Source: Bin18 sp965200355 (lineage in GTDB: Bacteria; Desulfobacterota; Binatia; Bin18). Taken from it: 64,000 bases of DNA. A program made the translations under genes and the position numbers. The notes below the pieces were generated by a model, which had not been told where the DNA came from, ran no database searches, and saw only the letters and a program-made list of their open reading frames with translations. Shown one piece after another: positions 43,703 to 51,919 of the stretch. Location: contig OZ241351.1 in assembly GCA_965200355.1 (NCBI GenBank), forward strand, positions 62,001 to 126,000, in the 5' to 3' direction. How positions within the stretch are numbered: the first letter of the stretch is position 1; every line of letters starts with the position of its first letter.

Positions 43703-44779
43703 ATGCCAGCAGGAATCGTGGGCACAGCACAAGCGACTGCCATGACTGCCCAGACTGAGCCCCGGCCCTCCCCCTCTGTGCAGGGGGCAGAATCTGTGCA
43801 AGGGGCGGAAAAGCAAGAGGGCCGGCCGCGCCGTAGGAAACACATTCGGCCGGCTCGCGAAAAAAAGCACCTGCTGGCCCGGGTCGAATATGTCTTGTTT
43901 CTGGCCCTCTTCGCCTTCTTTCGCGCCCTGCCCTTTCGCCTCGCGTTTCGGGTTGGGGAAGGCCTGGGCACGCTCCTGTACTGGGTAGACTGGCCGCATC
44001 GTCGGGTGGGGATGACCAATCTGGCCCTGGCTTTTCCGGCCAAGGACCGGGCGGAACGGCGTCGTATTCTGCGTGAAAGTTTTCGGAATCTTGGCCGTTT
44101 ACTGGCCGAGTTCTGTCATTTACGTTCCCTCACTTCAGAGAATATCCACGAGCGGGTGCGGTTTGAGAACGAAGCCGAATGGCGTCAGTTGGTTGACAGC
44201 TTCCGCGCTACGGGGGCCCTGATTCTCACCGGACACTTTGGGAACTGGGAACTGTTCGCTCATGCGGCGGCGTGTTACGGCCTGCCTATCCACATCATCC
44301 ATCGCCGTTTACGCAATGTGTTTGTTGAAAAAGTGCTGACCGCAGAGCGCGAACGGTGCGGGACCAAGGTGATTAAAAAGACAACCGCTGGGATTGAGGT
44401 CTTTCGAGCGATAAAGAAAAAGAGCGCGGTTGTGGCCGCGATTGATCAAAACGCCTCCGGGCGGATGGGCGTATTTGTGCCGTTTTTTTCACGCCTGGCC
44501 TCAACCTCAGCCGGGCTTGCCGGCCTGGCTTTGACGACCGGGGTGCCGGTTGTGCCGGCTTTTTTGGTCCGGGAAAACGGCTCGTGCCGGCATACGATTG
44601 TGCTCTTACCGTTGATTGAGCCCATTCGGACTGGTAACCAGGCGGAGGACCTCCGCGCCACCACCGCAAAATTCACCACCGTATTTCAGGCTATGGTCGA
44701 ACGATATCCCGAGCACTGGCTGTGGATCCACAAGCGCTGGAAGCGTCGGCCGGCCGGAGACCCGCCCATCTACAGTTAG
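43703..44779 (+). CDS. LpxL/HtrB-type lysophospholipid (lipid A) acyltransferase
   Basis: 358 residues. The acyltransferase HX4E motif is H178-FGNW-E183. The domain also contains MTNLALAFP, RESFRNLGRLLAEF and AAIDQNASGRMGVFVPFF. It adds a secondary acyl chain to lipid A at the inner membrane, or acts in a related pathway. The first ~50 residues are low-complexity, with QGAESVQGAEKQEG encoded by a repeat-like sequence, so the real start may be a later codon. A membrane anchor follows (VEYVLFLALFAFF). Confidence 0.88.
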   Translation: MPAGIVGTAQATAMTAQTEPRPSPSVQGAESVQGAEKQEGRPRRRKHIRPAREKKHLLARVEYVLFLALFAFFRALPFRLAFRVGEGLGTLLYWVDWPHRRVGMTNLALAFPAKDRAERRRILRESFRNLGRLLAEFCHLRSLTSENIHERVRFENEAEWRQLVDSFRATGALILTGHFGNWELFAHAAACYGLPIHIIHRRLRNVFVEKVLTAERERCGTKVIKKTTAGIEVFRAIKKKSAVVAAIDQNASGRMGVFVPFFSRLASTSAGLAGLALTTGVPVVPAFLVRENGSCRHTIVLLPLIEPIRTGNQAEDLRATTAKFTTVFQAMVERYPEHWLWIHKRWKRRPAGDPPIYS

Positions 44780-44805
44780 CCGCATGGGTATGGAGGAGAA
44801 CCGTG

Positions 44806-44952
44806 ATGAAGACTCAAGCCGGGCTGAGTGTCCTTGATATTCTGATTACCGTGCTCGTCCTGTCTGTCCTCCTCTTAGCGGCCGCCTATCAATTTGGGGC
44901 GTATGACGGGTTGTCGGTTCAATCCGCAACCCAAGCGGACGAAACAGAGTAG
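44806..44952 (+). CDS. 48-residue membrane microprotein with pilin-like N terminus
   Basis: GGAGGAGAACCGTG precedes the ATG at 44806. The peptide begins MKTQAGLSVLDILITVLVLS, a short basic start then a hydrophobic helix, and ends with an acidic tail QADETE. The pattern resembles a type IV prepilin leader (G before a hydrophobic helix), but with Asp rather than Glu at position 5 and no pilin body. It lies just downstream of the lipid A acyltransferase gene. Function unknown. Confidence 0.55.
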   Translation: MKTQAGLSVLDILITVLVLSVLLLAAAYQFGAYDGLSVQSATQADETE

Positions 44953-44985
44953 CCACGCTGGGGCGTCTCCGCCGGCCGCGCCTGT

Positions 44986-45438
44986 TTACAGCTCAACCTG
45001 CCGCAATTCGACCTGAGAGGCAGCCAGCAGGTCCTGTATGGCGTGGAGTTTATACGCCGTCTCGTAAAAGACCCGTTGGATACCGGTATTCACCAGCACC
45101 TTCAGACAATGAATACACGGCGTGTGGGTGACGTAGATATCCGCCCCACTGATATTGGTGCCATGCTTTGCCGCTTGGGCAATGGCGTTCATTTCCGCGT
45201 GGATAGTCCGATAGCAGTGCTCTTCAGTCTCTCCGCTTGGAGTCTGTAAGGTATACACTAGGCAGCCCACCTCGGTGCAGTGGGGCTGTCCGGTGGGCGC
45301 ACCGTTATAGCCGGTGGTCAGGATATTCCGCTCGCGGACAATGACGGCGCCAACTTTCGCGCGCCGGCAGGTCGAACGCTCGGCCACTTGGCGCGTGATC
45401 GTCATGAAATACTGATGCCAGGAAAGGCGGGCGGTCAT
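44986..45438 (-). CDS. dCMP deaminase (ComEB-like)
   Basis: 150 residues. The zinc site is H80-A-E82 with PC108-x2-C111 (TPCIHC), plus the additional Cys-rich segment CTEVGCLVY typical of dCMP deaminases. It converts dCMP to dUMP for thymidylate synthesis. The ATG overlaps the stop of the M50 protease gene (ATGA, 45438-45435). The longer frame to 45741 lies inside that gene and is not homologous. Confidence 0.92.
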   Translation of the reverse strand: MTARLSWHQYFMTITRQVAERSTCRRAKVGAVIVRERNILTTGYNGAPTGQPHCTEVGCLVYTLQTPSGETEEHCYRTIHAEMNAIAQAAKHGTNISGADIYVTHTPCIHCLKVLVNTGIQRVFYETAYKLHAIQDLLAASQVELRQVEL

Positions 45439-46448
45439 GGCTGATGCACGAATGTCCAGGCGGGTGACGGCGCTGAGGCTGGCCGGTGTTCGCGCTGATA
45501 GGCCACGGGTGTCACCTCCCTCTCTGGCAGTCGAACACCCGCCTTCAGGGTGATGGGGACGGGGGTAAAAGTCAGGACAAAGAGCCCAACGGTACACCAG
45601 CCGTAGATCGTGCGCTTCCGGTCCAGAGGCGACACACTGTCCCCAGTTGGCGGATGCCGGATGCCCAGCAAGAGCAAGAGCACCGCCCACACAAACCAGC
45701 CTCGCCAGCCCAGAAACCCCAACCCCACAATAACGACCCAAAAGGTCCAGGCTATCCTGTGGTGGGCCGCGCCAAAGAGGGAGTACACCACATGGCCCCC
45801 GTCGAGCTGACCAACCGGAAGCAGGTTGAGAAAGGTGACAAACAGGCCAAACCAGCCGGCAAGTGCAATCGGATGGAGTATGACGCGGACCTCATCCGGG
45901 GCAACGCCCAGAACGAGGGTGATCAGGGTAGAGAACAGGACCGAGTCGCCAAGAATGATCCCGCCCGACAGGGGGGCCAGAGGCCGCACCTCGGACAGGG
46001 ACAGACCAACGATCACCGCCGGAATGGCGAACAGAACCCCAGCCCATGGACCGGCCGCCCCAATGTCGAAAAGCGCGCGGCGATTGGTCGGGGCCGACTT
46101 CATCCGAATAAACGCCCCAAAAGTGCCAACAAAGAAGGGCGGACCAGGAATGAAATACGGCAGGCTGGCCCAGACCCCATGAATACGCGCCAGGAGGTAA
46201 TGCCCCATTTCATGGCTGAGGAGGATGAGCAGTAAAGTGAGGGCAAACGGCAACCCCAATATCAGCGCAGACGGGTCACTGAGGGGGTCCCCACCCGCCT
46301 GAAAGGTGCCGGCCAGCGTGGTGGTCAAGAGGGTGGCCCCAAACAGGACGATATGGATAGGCGGGATTGTTCTTGGCGGTCCACTCCGGGGCGGCACAGG
46401 GAGCGGACCAGGCCGCGGGACAGCGTGATTGAGCGATGGTTGCGTCAT
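45435..46448 (-). CDS. Site-2-protease-like (M50) membrane metalloprotease
   Basis: 337 residues with about six membrane helices. HEMGH (H79, E80, H83) binds zinc, and LLPVGQLDGGH supplies the third ligand Asp. The region before the first helix is Pro-rich. It probably cleaves membrane-embedded regulators. Its ATG overlaps the stop of the thioesterase gene (ATGA) and its stop overlaps the dCMP deaminase start, so the three are one translationally coupled operon. Confidence 0.92.
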   Translation of the reverse strand: MTQPSLNHAVPRPGPLPVPPRSGPPRTIPPIHIVLFGATLLTTTLAGTFQAGGDPLSDPSALILGLPFALTLLLILLSHEMGHYLLARIHGVWASLPYFIPGPPFFVGTFGAFIRMKSAPTNRRALFDIGAAGPWAGVLFAIPAVIVGLSLSEVRPLAPLSGGIILGDSVLFSTLITLVLGVAPDEVRVILHPIALAGWFGLFVTFLNLLPVGQLDGGHVVYSLFGAAHHRIAWTFWVVIVGLGFLGWRGWFVWAVLLLLLGIRHPPTGDSVSPLDRKRTIYGWCTVGLFVLTFTPVPITLKAGVRLPEREVTPVAYQREHRPASAPSPAWTFVHQP

Positions 46449-46840
46449 GCCCCATATCCCAACTTATACGTGACCAGCCCCTTGGCAATCCGCTCTCCGG
46501 TTGCGGCCGTGACATCGACCTCAATAAAGACCAGGCTCCGTCCGCGCCGCATGACCTGGGCTTCCGCGATGAGCTCAACGGCATGGGCCGCAGATAAGTA
46601 GTTGACCGAGATATCCGCCGTGGCTCCGCGGGTGGCGCTAGGGTCGGCCGCAGACCACGCCGCAACCACCCCGGCGCTATCAATCAGGGTCGCAATGACC
46701 CCCCCGTGGACAACATCCCCGGCGGTCCGCAGGGCGGGCCTGAAGGGCAGGCGGAGGCGGCAGAATTCCGGGGCCACCCGGTCGAGGCGAAAACCGAGGA
46801 GGGCCTGGAAGGGGTCGAGCGGGGGCTGGAAATCGGTCAT
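46445..46840 (-). CDS. PaaI-family hotdog-fold thioesterase
   Basis: 131 residues. VVHGGVIATLIDSAGVVAAWSA is the hotdog-fold active-site helix with the conserved HGG, followed by TADISVNYLSAA. It hydrolyses acyl-CoA thioesters, often of aromatic or medium-chain acids. First gene of the coupled thioesterase-protease-deaminase operon. Confidence 0.9.
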   Translation of the reverse strand: MTDFQPPLDPFQALLGFRLDRVAPEFCRLRLPFRPALRTAGDVVHGGVIATLIDSAGVVAAWSAADPSATRGATADISVNYLSAAHAVELIAEAQVMRRGRSLVFIEVDVTAATGERIAKGLVTYKLGYGA

Positions 46841-46855
46841 GAGATGGGGGGAGTT

Positions 46856-46921
46856 GTCAGTTGTTAGTTGTTAGTTTTTCGTTACTATCCACTATCCCCT
46901 GCCCACTATCCCCTGCCCACT
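46856..46921. repeat. Short tandem repeats (7-bp and 14-bp)
   Basis: GTTGTTA-like units (three, with one variation) at 46856-46877 are followed by CCACTATCCCCTGC repeated twice near 46887-46919. The array reaches into the last codons of the membrane protein gene that ends at 46892. Confidence 0.7.
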
Positions 46922-47314
46922 CAAAACTAACCGACGAACCGGCTGATTGAGAGGAGACGCGGGCTCCTCTTGGTAGGAGGGCTCAGGCGGGAGGTCCGAC
47001 TCCCCAGGACCGGCGTAGGGGAAGAAGGTGACGGCGATGACAATATACAAGAGGCACCATAAGGCCATAAACGGAGTGCGCCCGGTAAATTTCAGTGGGC
47101 CGATGGCAATCTCTTTTGTGCCTTGGACCGCCCGGAGCAAAAAAATAATGGGGGCGGCAATCAGCACAGCCGCTAAGGATGGATAGAGCATAAACGACGC
47201 CGGCGTATATGTTTCGCCGGCGTCAATATAGGGCTTGAGCCGTAGGCCGGACACAATGGCCGCGGATAATATGGCCAGGGCGGTCGCAAGCATGCCTAAG
47301 AGTTCGTTTTTCAT
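46892..47314 (-). CDS. Small integral membrane protein of unknown function
   Basis: 140 residues with three hydrophobic helices: LGMLATALAILSAAIVSGL, FMLYPSLAAVLIAAPIIFLL and FMALWCLLYIVIAVTFF. Not recognised. Between helices 2 and 3 is a cytoplasmic or periplasmic loop (VQGTKEIAIGPLKFTGR). The C-terminal ~10 residues come from a tandem repeat and may not be native. It is divergent from engB. Confidence 0.55.
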   Translation of the reverse strand: MKNELLGMLATALAILSAAIVSGLRLKPYIDAGETYTPASFMLYPSLAAVLIAAPIIFLLRAVQGTKEIAIGPLKFTGRTPFMALWCLLYIVIAVTFFPYAGPGESDLPPEPSYQEEPASPLNQPVRRLVLSGQGIVGRG

Positions 47315-47431
47315 ACCACCCTAAACAAAAAATCCCAGAGAGCGGAAGTCATGGTGGCGCAAATCGGCTCTGTCGGCTACGTTCCCTTTTAATCCCGTGA
47401 AGTGCCTGTGTTCGGTCGCGGATGAGCGTAA

Positions 47432-48055
47432 GTGAAGACCGTGAAAATTTCAAGTGTTGAGTTTGCTGGCGCGGCGCTGCGGCCGGGACGCTATCCCCGC
47501 CTGTCTCAGCCGGAGATTGCCTTTGCCGGACGCTCCAACGTCGGCAAGTCGTCGTTAATCAACCGGCTCCTGAATCAGAAAATTGCCCGGACGAGTCAGA
47601 CTCCGGGCCGCACGCGCCAGCTCAATTTTTTTACCATCAACCAGGCGCTGACCTTTGTTGACCTGCCGGGCTACGGCTATGCCAAAGTTGCCAAGTCCGA
47701 GCGGACGGCCTGGCAGCGACTGATTGAAGACTATCTGATACACGCGCCGAACCTGTGCGGGGTCGTCATTATTCTCGATATCCGACGTGGCCCAGAAGCA
47801 GAGGAGGCCGCCCTGGCGGACTTTCTGGCCTATCATGACCGGCCCTTTCTTTTTGTGGCGACCAAATGTGACAAGCTCAAGCGTCACCAGCGGGACAAAC
47901 AGCACCACCTGCTGAGGCAGCAAATCGGCCCTGAGCCGCTGCTCCTTTTTTCCGCGCGGGATGGCCAGGGCCTGTCCGCCCTGTGGCAGGCGATGCTGGC
48001 GCTGACCCCGGCCCAGTCCGCGGCGCTGGGGACAAAGAGCAGCGCAGATGCCTAG
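47432..48055 (+). CDS. engB: Ribosome biogenesis GTP-binding protein EngB/YsxC
   Basis: 207 residues with the full GTPase motif set: G1 GRSNVGKS at 33-40, G3 DLPGYG, G4 TKCDK and G5 FSARDGQG. EngB assists large-subunit ribosome assembly and is usually essential. The start is GTG at 47432, or GTG at 47441; no strong ribosome-binding site is visible. It overlaps the glycosyltransferase start by 8 bases. Confidence 0.93.
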   Translation: MKTVKISSVEFAGAALRPGRYPRLSQPEIAFAGRSNVGKSSLINRLLNQKIARTSQTPGRTRQLNFFTINQALTFVDLPGYGYAKVAKSERTAWQRLIEDYLIHAPNLCGVVIILDIRRGPEAEEAALADFLAYHDRPFLFVATKCDKLKRHQRDKQHHLLRQQIGPEPLLLFSARDGQGLSALWQAMLALTPAQSAALGTKSSADA

Positions 48056-48923
48056 CGTTTCGACTATCATACCGACCTATAATCGCCCCGCCTTTGTGCG
48101 CGAGGCGCTGGCCTCCGTCCTGGCTCAGACCTATCAGGACAGTGAAACCCTTGTCGTGGACGACGGCTCGACACCCGCGGCCCGGGACGCAACCCAGCGG
48201 CTCGTTGACGAGTATGCCCACGCCCGGTCCCATTCCCTACGCTATCTTTTTCAGTCCCATCAGGGCGTCTCGGCGGCACGCAATCGGGGGGTGGCGGCCA
48301 GTCGGGGCGCACTCCTGGCCTTTCTCGATTCCGATGACCTCTGGCAGCCCGAAAAACTGGCCTGCCAGGTGGCCTTTTTTGAGGCGCAGCCCACCGCCCA
48401 GATTTGTCAGACCCAAGAAACCTGGCTGCGTCATGGAGTGCGGGTCAATCCGCACAAGAAACATCGCAAACCCCACGGTGATATTTTTTTTCAGAGCCTC
48501 GCCGGCTGTCTCGTCAGCCCCTCGGCCGTCATGCTGCGGCGGGCATTGTTTGAGCGGATGGGTGGGTTTGATGAGCAGCTCCCGGCGTGTGAAGATTATG
48601 ACCTGTGGCTCCGTATCAGCGTACAGGAACCGGTCTATCTGATCGATCGGGCGTTAGTCCTGAAGCGCGGCGGTCATGCCGACCAGTTATCCCGGCAGTT
48701 TTGGGGCATGGACCGTTTTCGGCTGGTCGCACTCCGTAAACTCCTTGACTCGGGCCGGCTGTCTGTCCAGCAACGCCAGGCCACCCTGGCCACGCTTCAC
48801 AAGAAGTGCCGCATATTGGCGACTGGCGCGCGCAAACGTGGCAAGTCGGCGGAACCTTATCTGGCACTGATGGCGCGCTATCCTTGCAGAGACACACCGG
48901 AGGCGTATGGCAACACCGCATGA
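48048..48923 (+). CDS. Glycosyltransferase family 2
   Basis: 291 residues with the GT-A fold. SVSTIIPTYNRPAFVREAL and LVVDDGSTPA are the nucleotide-sugar site, LAFLDSDDLW is the DXD-like metal motif, and FDEQLPACEDYDLWLRI is the ED region. No membrane segment. It transfers a sugar to an unknown acceptor. It overlaps engB by 8 bases and the next gene by 17 bases, so the three are a tight operon. Confidence 0.9.
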   Translation: MPSVSTIIPTYNRPAFVREALASVLAQTYQDSETLVVDDGSTPAARDATQRLVDEYAHARSHSLRYLFQSHQGVSAARNRGVAASRGALLAFLDSDDLWQPEKLACQVAFFEAQPTAQICQTQETWLRHGVRVNPHKKHRKPHGDIFFQSLAGCLVSPSAVMLRRALFERMGGFDEQLPACEDYDLWLRISVQEPVYLIDRALVLKRGGHADQLSRQFWGMDRFRLVALRKLLDSGRLSVQQRQATLATLHKKCRILATGARKRGKSAEPYLALMARYPCRDTPEAYGNTA

Positions 48924-49449
48924 GCCTGCACAGCAGATAGCGGCCTATGCCCAGCGCAAACGCTTGAGCCCAGCCACGCTGGCCCGCTGGCAGGCGTGGC
49001 AAGCAACAGACCAGGCCGCCCTGCTCGCCTTGCTGCACGACCTCCAGTGCGGCGAGAATCACCTCAGAGACTTGCTGGATTGGTTAGAGGAGATTGCGGC
49101 GCGGGATGAGCGGACCATTGCCGACATTCTTGGACAACGCGCACTCCGGGACGCCCGGACAACCCCGGGGTCGCGCCGCGACACCCTCAAAGCGGTCAAA
49201 ACGGCTTTGCGCAAGATACGCTACCCCCGCCTGACCCGCTTGGAGGAAAACGTCCGCCACGCGGTCAAAGCCCTTGACCTGGGCCGGACCGGCCAGGTCT
49301 CTTTCCCGTCAGATTTTGAAGGCGATGAGGTCACAGTGACCCTGACGGTTCGGAGTGTTCACGAACTCCAGGCCGGGCTCTCCCGACTGCAACAACGGCT
49401 CGATGATGGCCGCTTTCAGCGCGTGTTTGCCGCCCTGGATGAGGGGTGA
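48907..49449 (+). CDS. Hypothetical protein, helical
   Basis: 180 residues, mostly helix and charged, with a possible beta segment near 130-150 (VSFPSDFEGDEVTVTLTVRS). Not recognised. It overlaps the glycosyltransferase gene and precedes an SPL-type radical SAM gene by 23 bases. It may work with the SPL protein; inference from position. Confidence 0.6.
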   Translation: MATPHEPAQQIAAYAQRKRLSPATLARWQAWQATDQAALLALLHDLQCGENHLRDLLDWLEEIAARDERTIADILGQRALRDARTTPGSRRDTLKAVKTALRKIRYPRLTRLEENVRHAVKALDLGRTGQVSFPSDFEGDEVTVTLTVRSVHELQAGLSRLQQRLDDGRFQRVFAALDEG

Positions 49450-49472
49450 CGCCTGCGGCATAATGACCGACG

Positions 49473-50600
49473 ATGTATCAACCGACTGAAATTCTCATCG
49501 AACGCGGCGAAGAAGACGCGCTGGTCGTGCAGCGGGTTCTCGCCAAGCTGCCGGAGACGCCGGTCCACGTAGTTGACAAAGACTGGGAACGCAAGGCCGC
49601 CCGTCCCACGGGGCAAGACTCGTTTGGGGCCGGCAAGCGCCGGCTGTTTTTTACCCGCCAGCGCGCCCGGTTTCTCGAACACTGTCCGGCCGGAACGCCT
49701 GGGCTGGTATGCTGCAATTATCTAGTTGTCAGTCTGATCTCCAACTGTCCGCTGGATTGCAGCTATTGTTTTTTACAGGAATATCTGGCCAATAATCCGA
49801 CCATAAAAGTCTTCACTAATAGTGATGATCTGCTGGAGGAAATCGCCCAGGTCGTTGATCGTCAGCCGGGGCGGCAGTTTCGGATCGGGACCGGTGAACT
49901 CTCCGATAGCTTGGCCCTGGATGGACTTTTAGGGTTTTCGGCAGACCTAGTGCCCTTCTTCGCCGCCCGGAAGAACGTCCTGCTCGAACTCAAGACCAAA
50001 AGCGATCGTATTGAGCAGTTGCTCAGGCTTGAGTCCCACGGGCGGGTGGTGGTGGCCTGGAGCCTGACACCAGCGGCGATTGCCGATACGGAAGAGCATG
50101 GCACAGCGCCGTTTGCCGCACGCCTGCGGGCCGCCCGGCGCGTCCAGCAGGCCGGCTATCCCGTCGGTTTTCACTTTGATCCGCTCATTGAGTATCCCAA
50201 CTGGGAGGCGGATTATCAGCAGACGCTGAAGCAGGTCTTGACGACCGTTGACCCGCATGGGGTCGCCTGGGTCAGTTTCGGCAGCCTGCGCCTCACCCCG
50301 GCCCTGCGGACCATCATCCGCCGGCGCTTCCCGCAGACTCGGCTCTTATCCGGTGAGCAGATCGTCTGTGCTGACGGGAAATGGCGCACCTTTCAGGCCC
50401 TGCGGGTCAAGATGTACCGTCGCCTTATTGCCCAGGTGAACCGCCTGGCCCCTACGGTTCCGGTGTATATGTGCATGGAAACTGCCCCGGTGTGGCAGAA
50501 GGTGTTTGGGCGCGCTCCAGGCTGTGACAAGGATGTCGCCCGGTCGCTGACTGGGCCAAATCTGGGAGAGGAACGCGCCTCGGGAGGGCAGAGGAATTGA
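49473..50600 (+). CDS. Spore photoproduct lyase-like radical SAM protein
   Basis: 375 residues. The radical SAM motif is C92-x3-C96-x2-C99 (NCPLDCSYCF). FRIGTGELSDSLAL and the C-terminal YRRLIAQVNRLAPTVPVYMCMETAPVW are family features. SPL repairs spore photoproduct in Bacillus DNA. This lineage shows no spore genes here, and such SPL-family proteins are widespread in non-sporulating bacteria with unknown substrates. The conserved Cys in YMCMETAPVW is the place of the SPL hydrogen-donor Cys. Confidence 0.85.
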   Translation: MYQPTEILIERGEEDALVVQRVLAKLPETPVHVVDKDWERKAARPTGQDSFGAGKRRLFFTRQRARFLEHCPAGTPGLVCCNYLVVSLISNCPLDCSYCFLQEYLANNPTIKVFTNSDDLLEEIAQVVDRQPGRQFRIGTGELSDSLALDGLLGFSADLVPFFAARKNVLLELKTKSDRIEQLLRLESHGRVVVAWSLTPAAIADTEEHGTAPFAARLRAARRVQQAGYPVGFHFDPLIEYPNWEADYQQTLKQVLTTVDPHGVAWVSFGSLRLTPALRTIIRRRFPQTRLLSGEQIVCADGKWRTFQALRVKMYRRLIAQVNRLAPTVPVYMCMETAPVWQKVFGRAPGCDKDVARSLTGPNLGEERASGGQRN

Positions 50601-50659
50601 CAGCCTGGGAGGGGCTCTGGTAGCTGTCAGGGGACTTCTTTACCGACCGGGGAGGCAGT

Positions 50660-51139
50660 ATGGCAATTGATGGACGAGAATTACGTAACGCAATGGGGCT
50701 GTTTGCAACCGGGGTGACCGTCATCACCACGAAAGATGCCACCGGCAAGCCGTTTGGCCTGACCGCCAATGCGTTCAGCTCGCTGTCTCTGGACCCCCCG
50801 ATGCTCTTAATCTGTGTGGATAAAGGCGTAGACTGCTATAACTGTTTTGAGGAATCCAAGGTCTTTGCCGTCAACTTCCTGAGTCTGGCCCAAGAGGACC
50901 TCTCCACCCGTTTTGCAACAAAAGGCATTGAGAAATTTGCGGGCTTGTCCTACCGCCTCGGCGCCCTCGGGGTTGCGCTGCTTGAGGGAGCCCTGGCGCA
51001 TTTTGAATGCACCGTCGCCCACGCCTACGAAGGTGGGGATCATACGATTTATGTCGGAGAGATTCAGCATCTCGTGACCGCCCCCGGCGAACCGCTCCTC
51101 TTTTATCAGGGGAAATATCGTTCCCTGGCCCCGCAGTAG
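50660..51139 (+). CDS. Flavin reductase family protein
   Basis: 159 residues of the FMN-binding split-barrel flavin-reductase family (RELRNAMGLFATGVTVITT, GLTANAFSSLSLDPPMLLICVD). It reduces FMN or FAD with NAD(P)H and often feeds a two-component monooxygenase. Two luciferase-like monooxygenases lie elsewhere in the window (11810-14043), but the distance gives no proof of pairing. AGGCAGT precedes the ATG. Confidence 0.9.
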   Translation: MAIDGRELRNAMGLFATGVTVITTKDATGKPFGLTANAFSSLSLDPPMLLICVDKGVDCYNCFEESKVFAVNFLSLAQEDLSTRFATKGIEKFAGLSYRLGALGVALLEGALAHFECTVAHAYEGGDHTIYVGEIQHLVTAPGEPLLFYQGKYRSLAPQ

Positions 51140-51147
51140 CCCCCGGC

Positions 51148-51174
51148 GCAACGGACGGCTGTCCCGCCCGTTGC
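51148..51174. terminator. Hairpin between convergent genes
   Basis: GCAACGG (51148-51154) pairs with CCGTTGC (51168-51174), and GGCTGTCCCGC in the loop can pair partly. It lies between the flavin reductase and the leftward gpmA. No U run. Confidence 0.45.
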
Positions 51175-51188
51175 TCCCTGCCTCGGGC

Positions 51189-51800
51189 TTACAGAATGGC
51201 TTTTGACTGGATGTTGCCCGCAGCGTCGATAGCGTACACCACTGGGACGCCGGTGCCCAACTCAAGGCTGAGGACGGCCTCTCGGCTCAACCGATCAAGA
51301 TACATGATAATCGAACGCAGACTATTGCCATGCGCCGCCACCAAGACCTGCTGGCCGGCCTGGACCGTGGGGAGAATCCGGTCTTTCACATAGGGCAGGG
51401 TCCGCATGGCCGTGTTTTCCAGACTTTCACCGCCCGGCGGGGCAATATCATAGCTCCGTCGCCAGAGTCGGACCTGCTCAGCGCCAAACTTCTTGGCTGT
51501 TTCGGCTTTATTGAGTCCTTGCAGGTCGCCGTAATGGCGTTCATTCAGCGCCTGGTCCTGTTCGACGGGCAGATGGGGTTGACCGACCACCTCTAAGACC
51601 AGTTCGAGCGTGCGGACGGCCCGCTGCAACACTGAGGTGAAGGTGGTGTCAAATTGCAGACCCGCGGCTTTGATCTTTTCTCCGGCTTGCCGCGCCTCTG
51701 CCTCACCTTTTTCCGTCAGGCCAACGTCAACCCAGCCAGTAAAGCGGTTTTCCAGATTCCATTGTGATTGGCCATGTCGAAGGAGTACGAGATATGCCAT
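51189..51800 (-). CDS. gpmA: 2,3-bisphosphoglycerate-dependent phosphoglycerate mutase
   Basis: 203 residues. The phospho-His motif LRHGQSQWN is at the N terminus, ERHYGDLQGLNK follows near 88, and the second catalytic His is in AHGNSLRSI. It interconverts 3- and 2-phosphoglycerate in glycolysis. Somewhat shorter than the E. coli enzyme (~250). Single gene, convergent with the flavin reductase. Confidence 0.94.
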   Translation of the reverse strand: MAYLVLLRHGQSQWNLENRFTGWVDVGLTEKGEAEARQAGEKIKAAGLQFDTTFTSVLQRAVRTLELVLEVVGQPHLPVEQDQALNERHYGDLQGLNKAETAKKFGAEQVRLWRRSYDIAPPGGESLENTAMRTLPYVKDRILPTVQAGQQVLVAAHGNSLRSIIMYLDRLSREAVLSLELGTGVPVVYAIDAAGNIQSKAIL

Positions 51801-51919
51801 CTATTGTCTCCCAGCTTTCCAGCCTCCTCAGACCAGGGGTCAGGCTTCAGTCTTTCCGCCCGCCATACCAGGCCGGCCCTCTCCGGGCAAGCGCCCTTCC
51901 GCTCCGCTCAGGTCCATCC

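Noticed and set aside
50660..51139. Flavin reductase as the partner of the two LLM monooxygenases
   Set aside because: The genes are more than 36 kb apart and nothing in the sequence links them.
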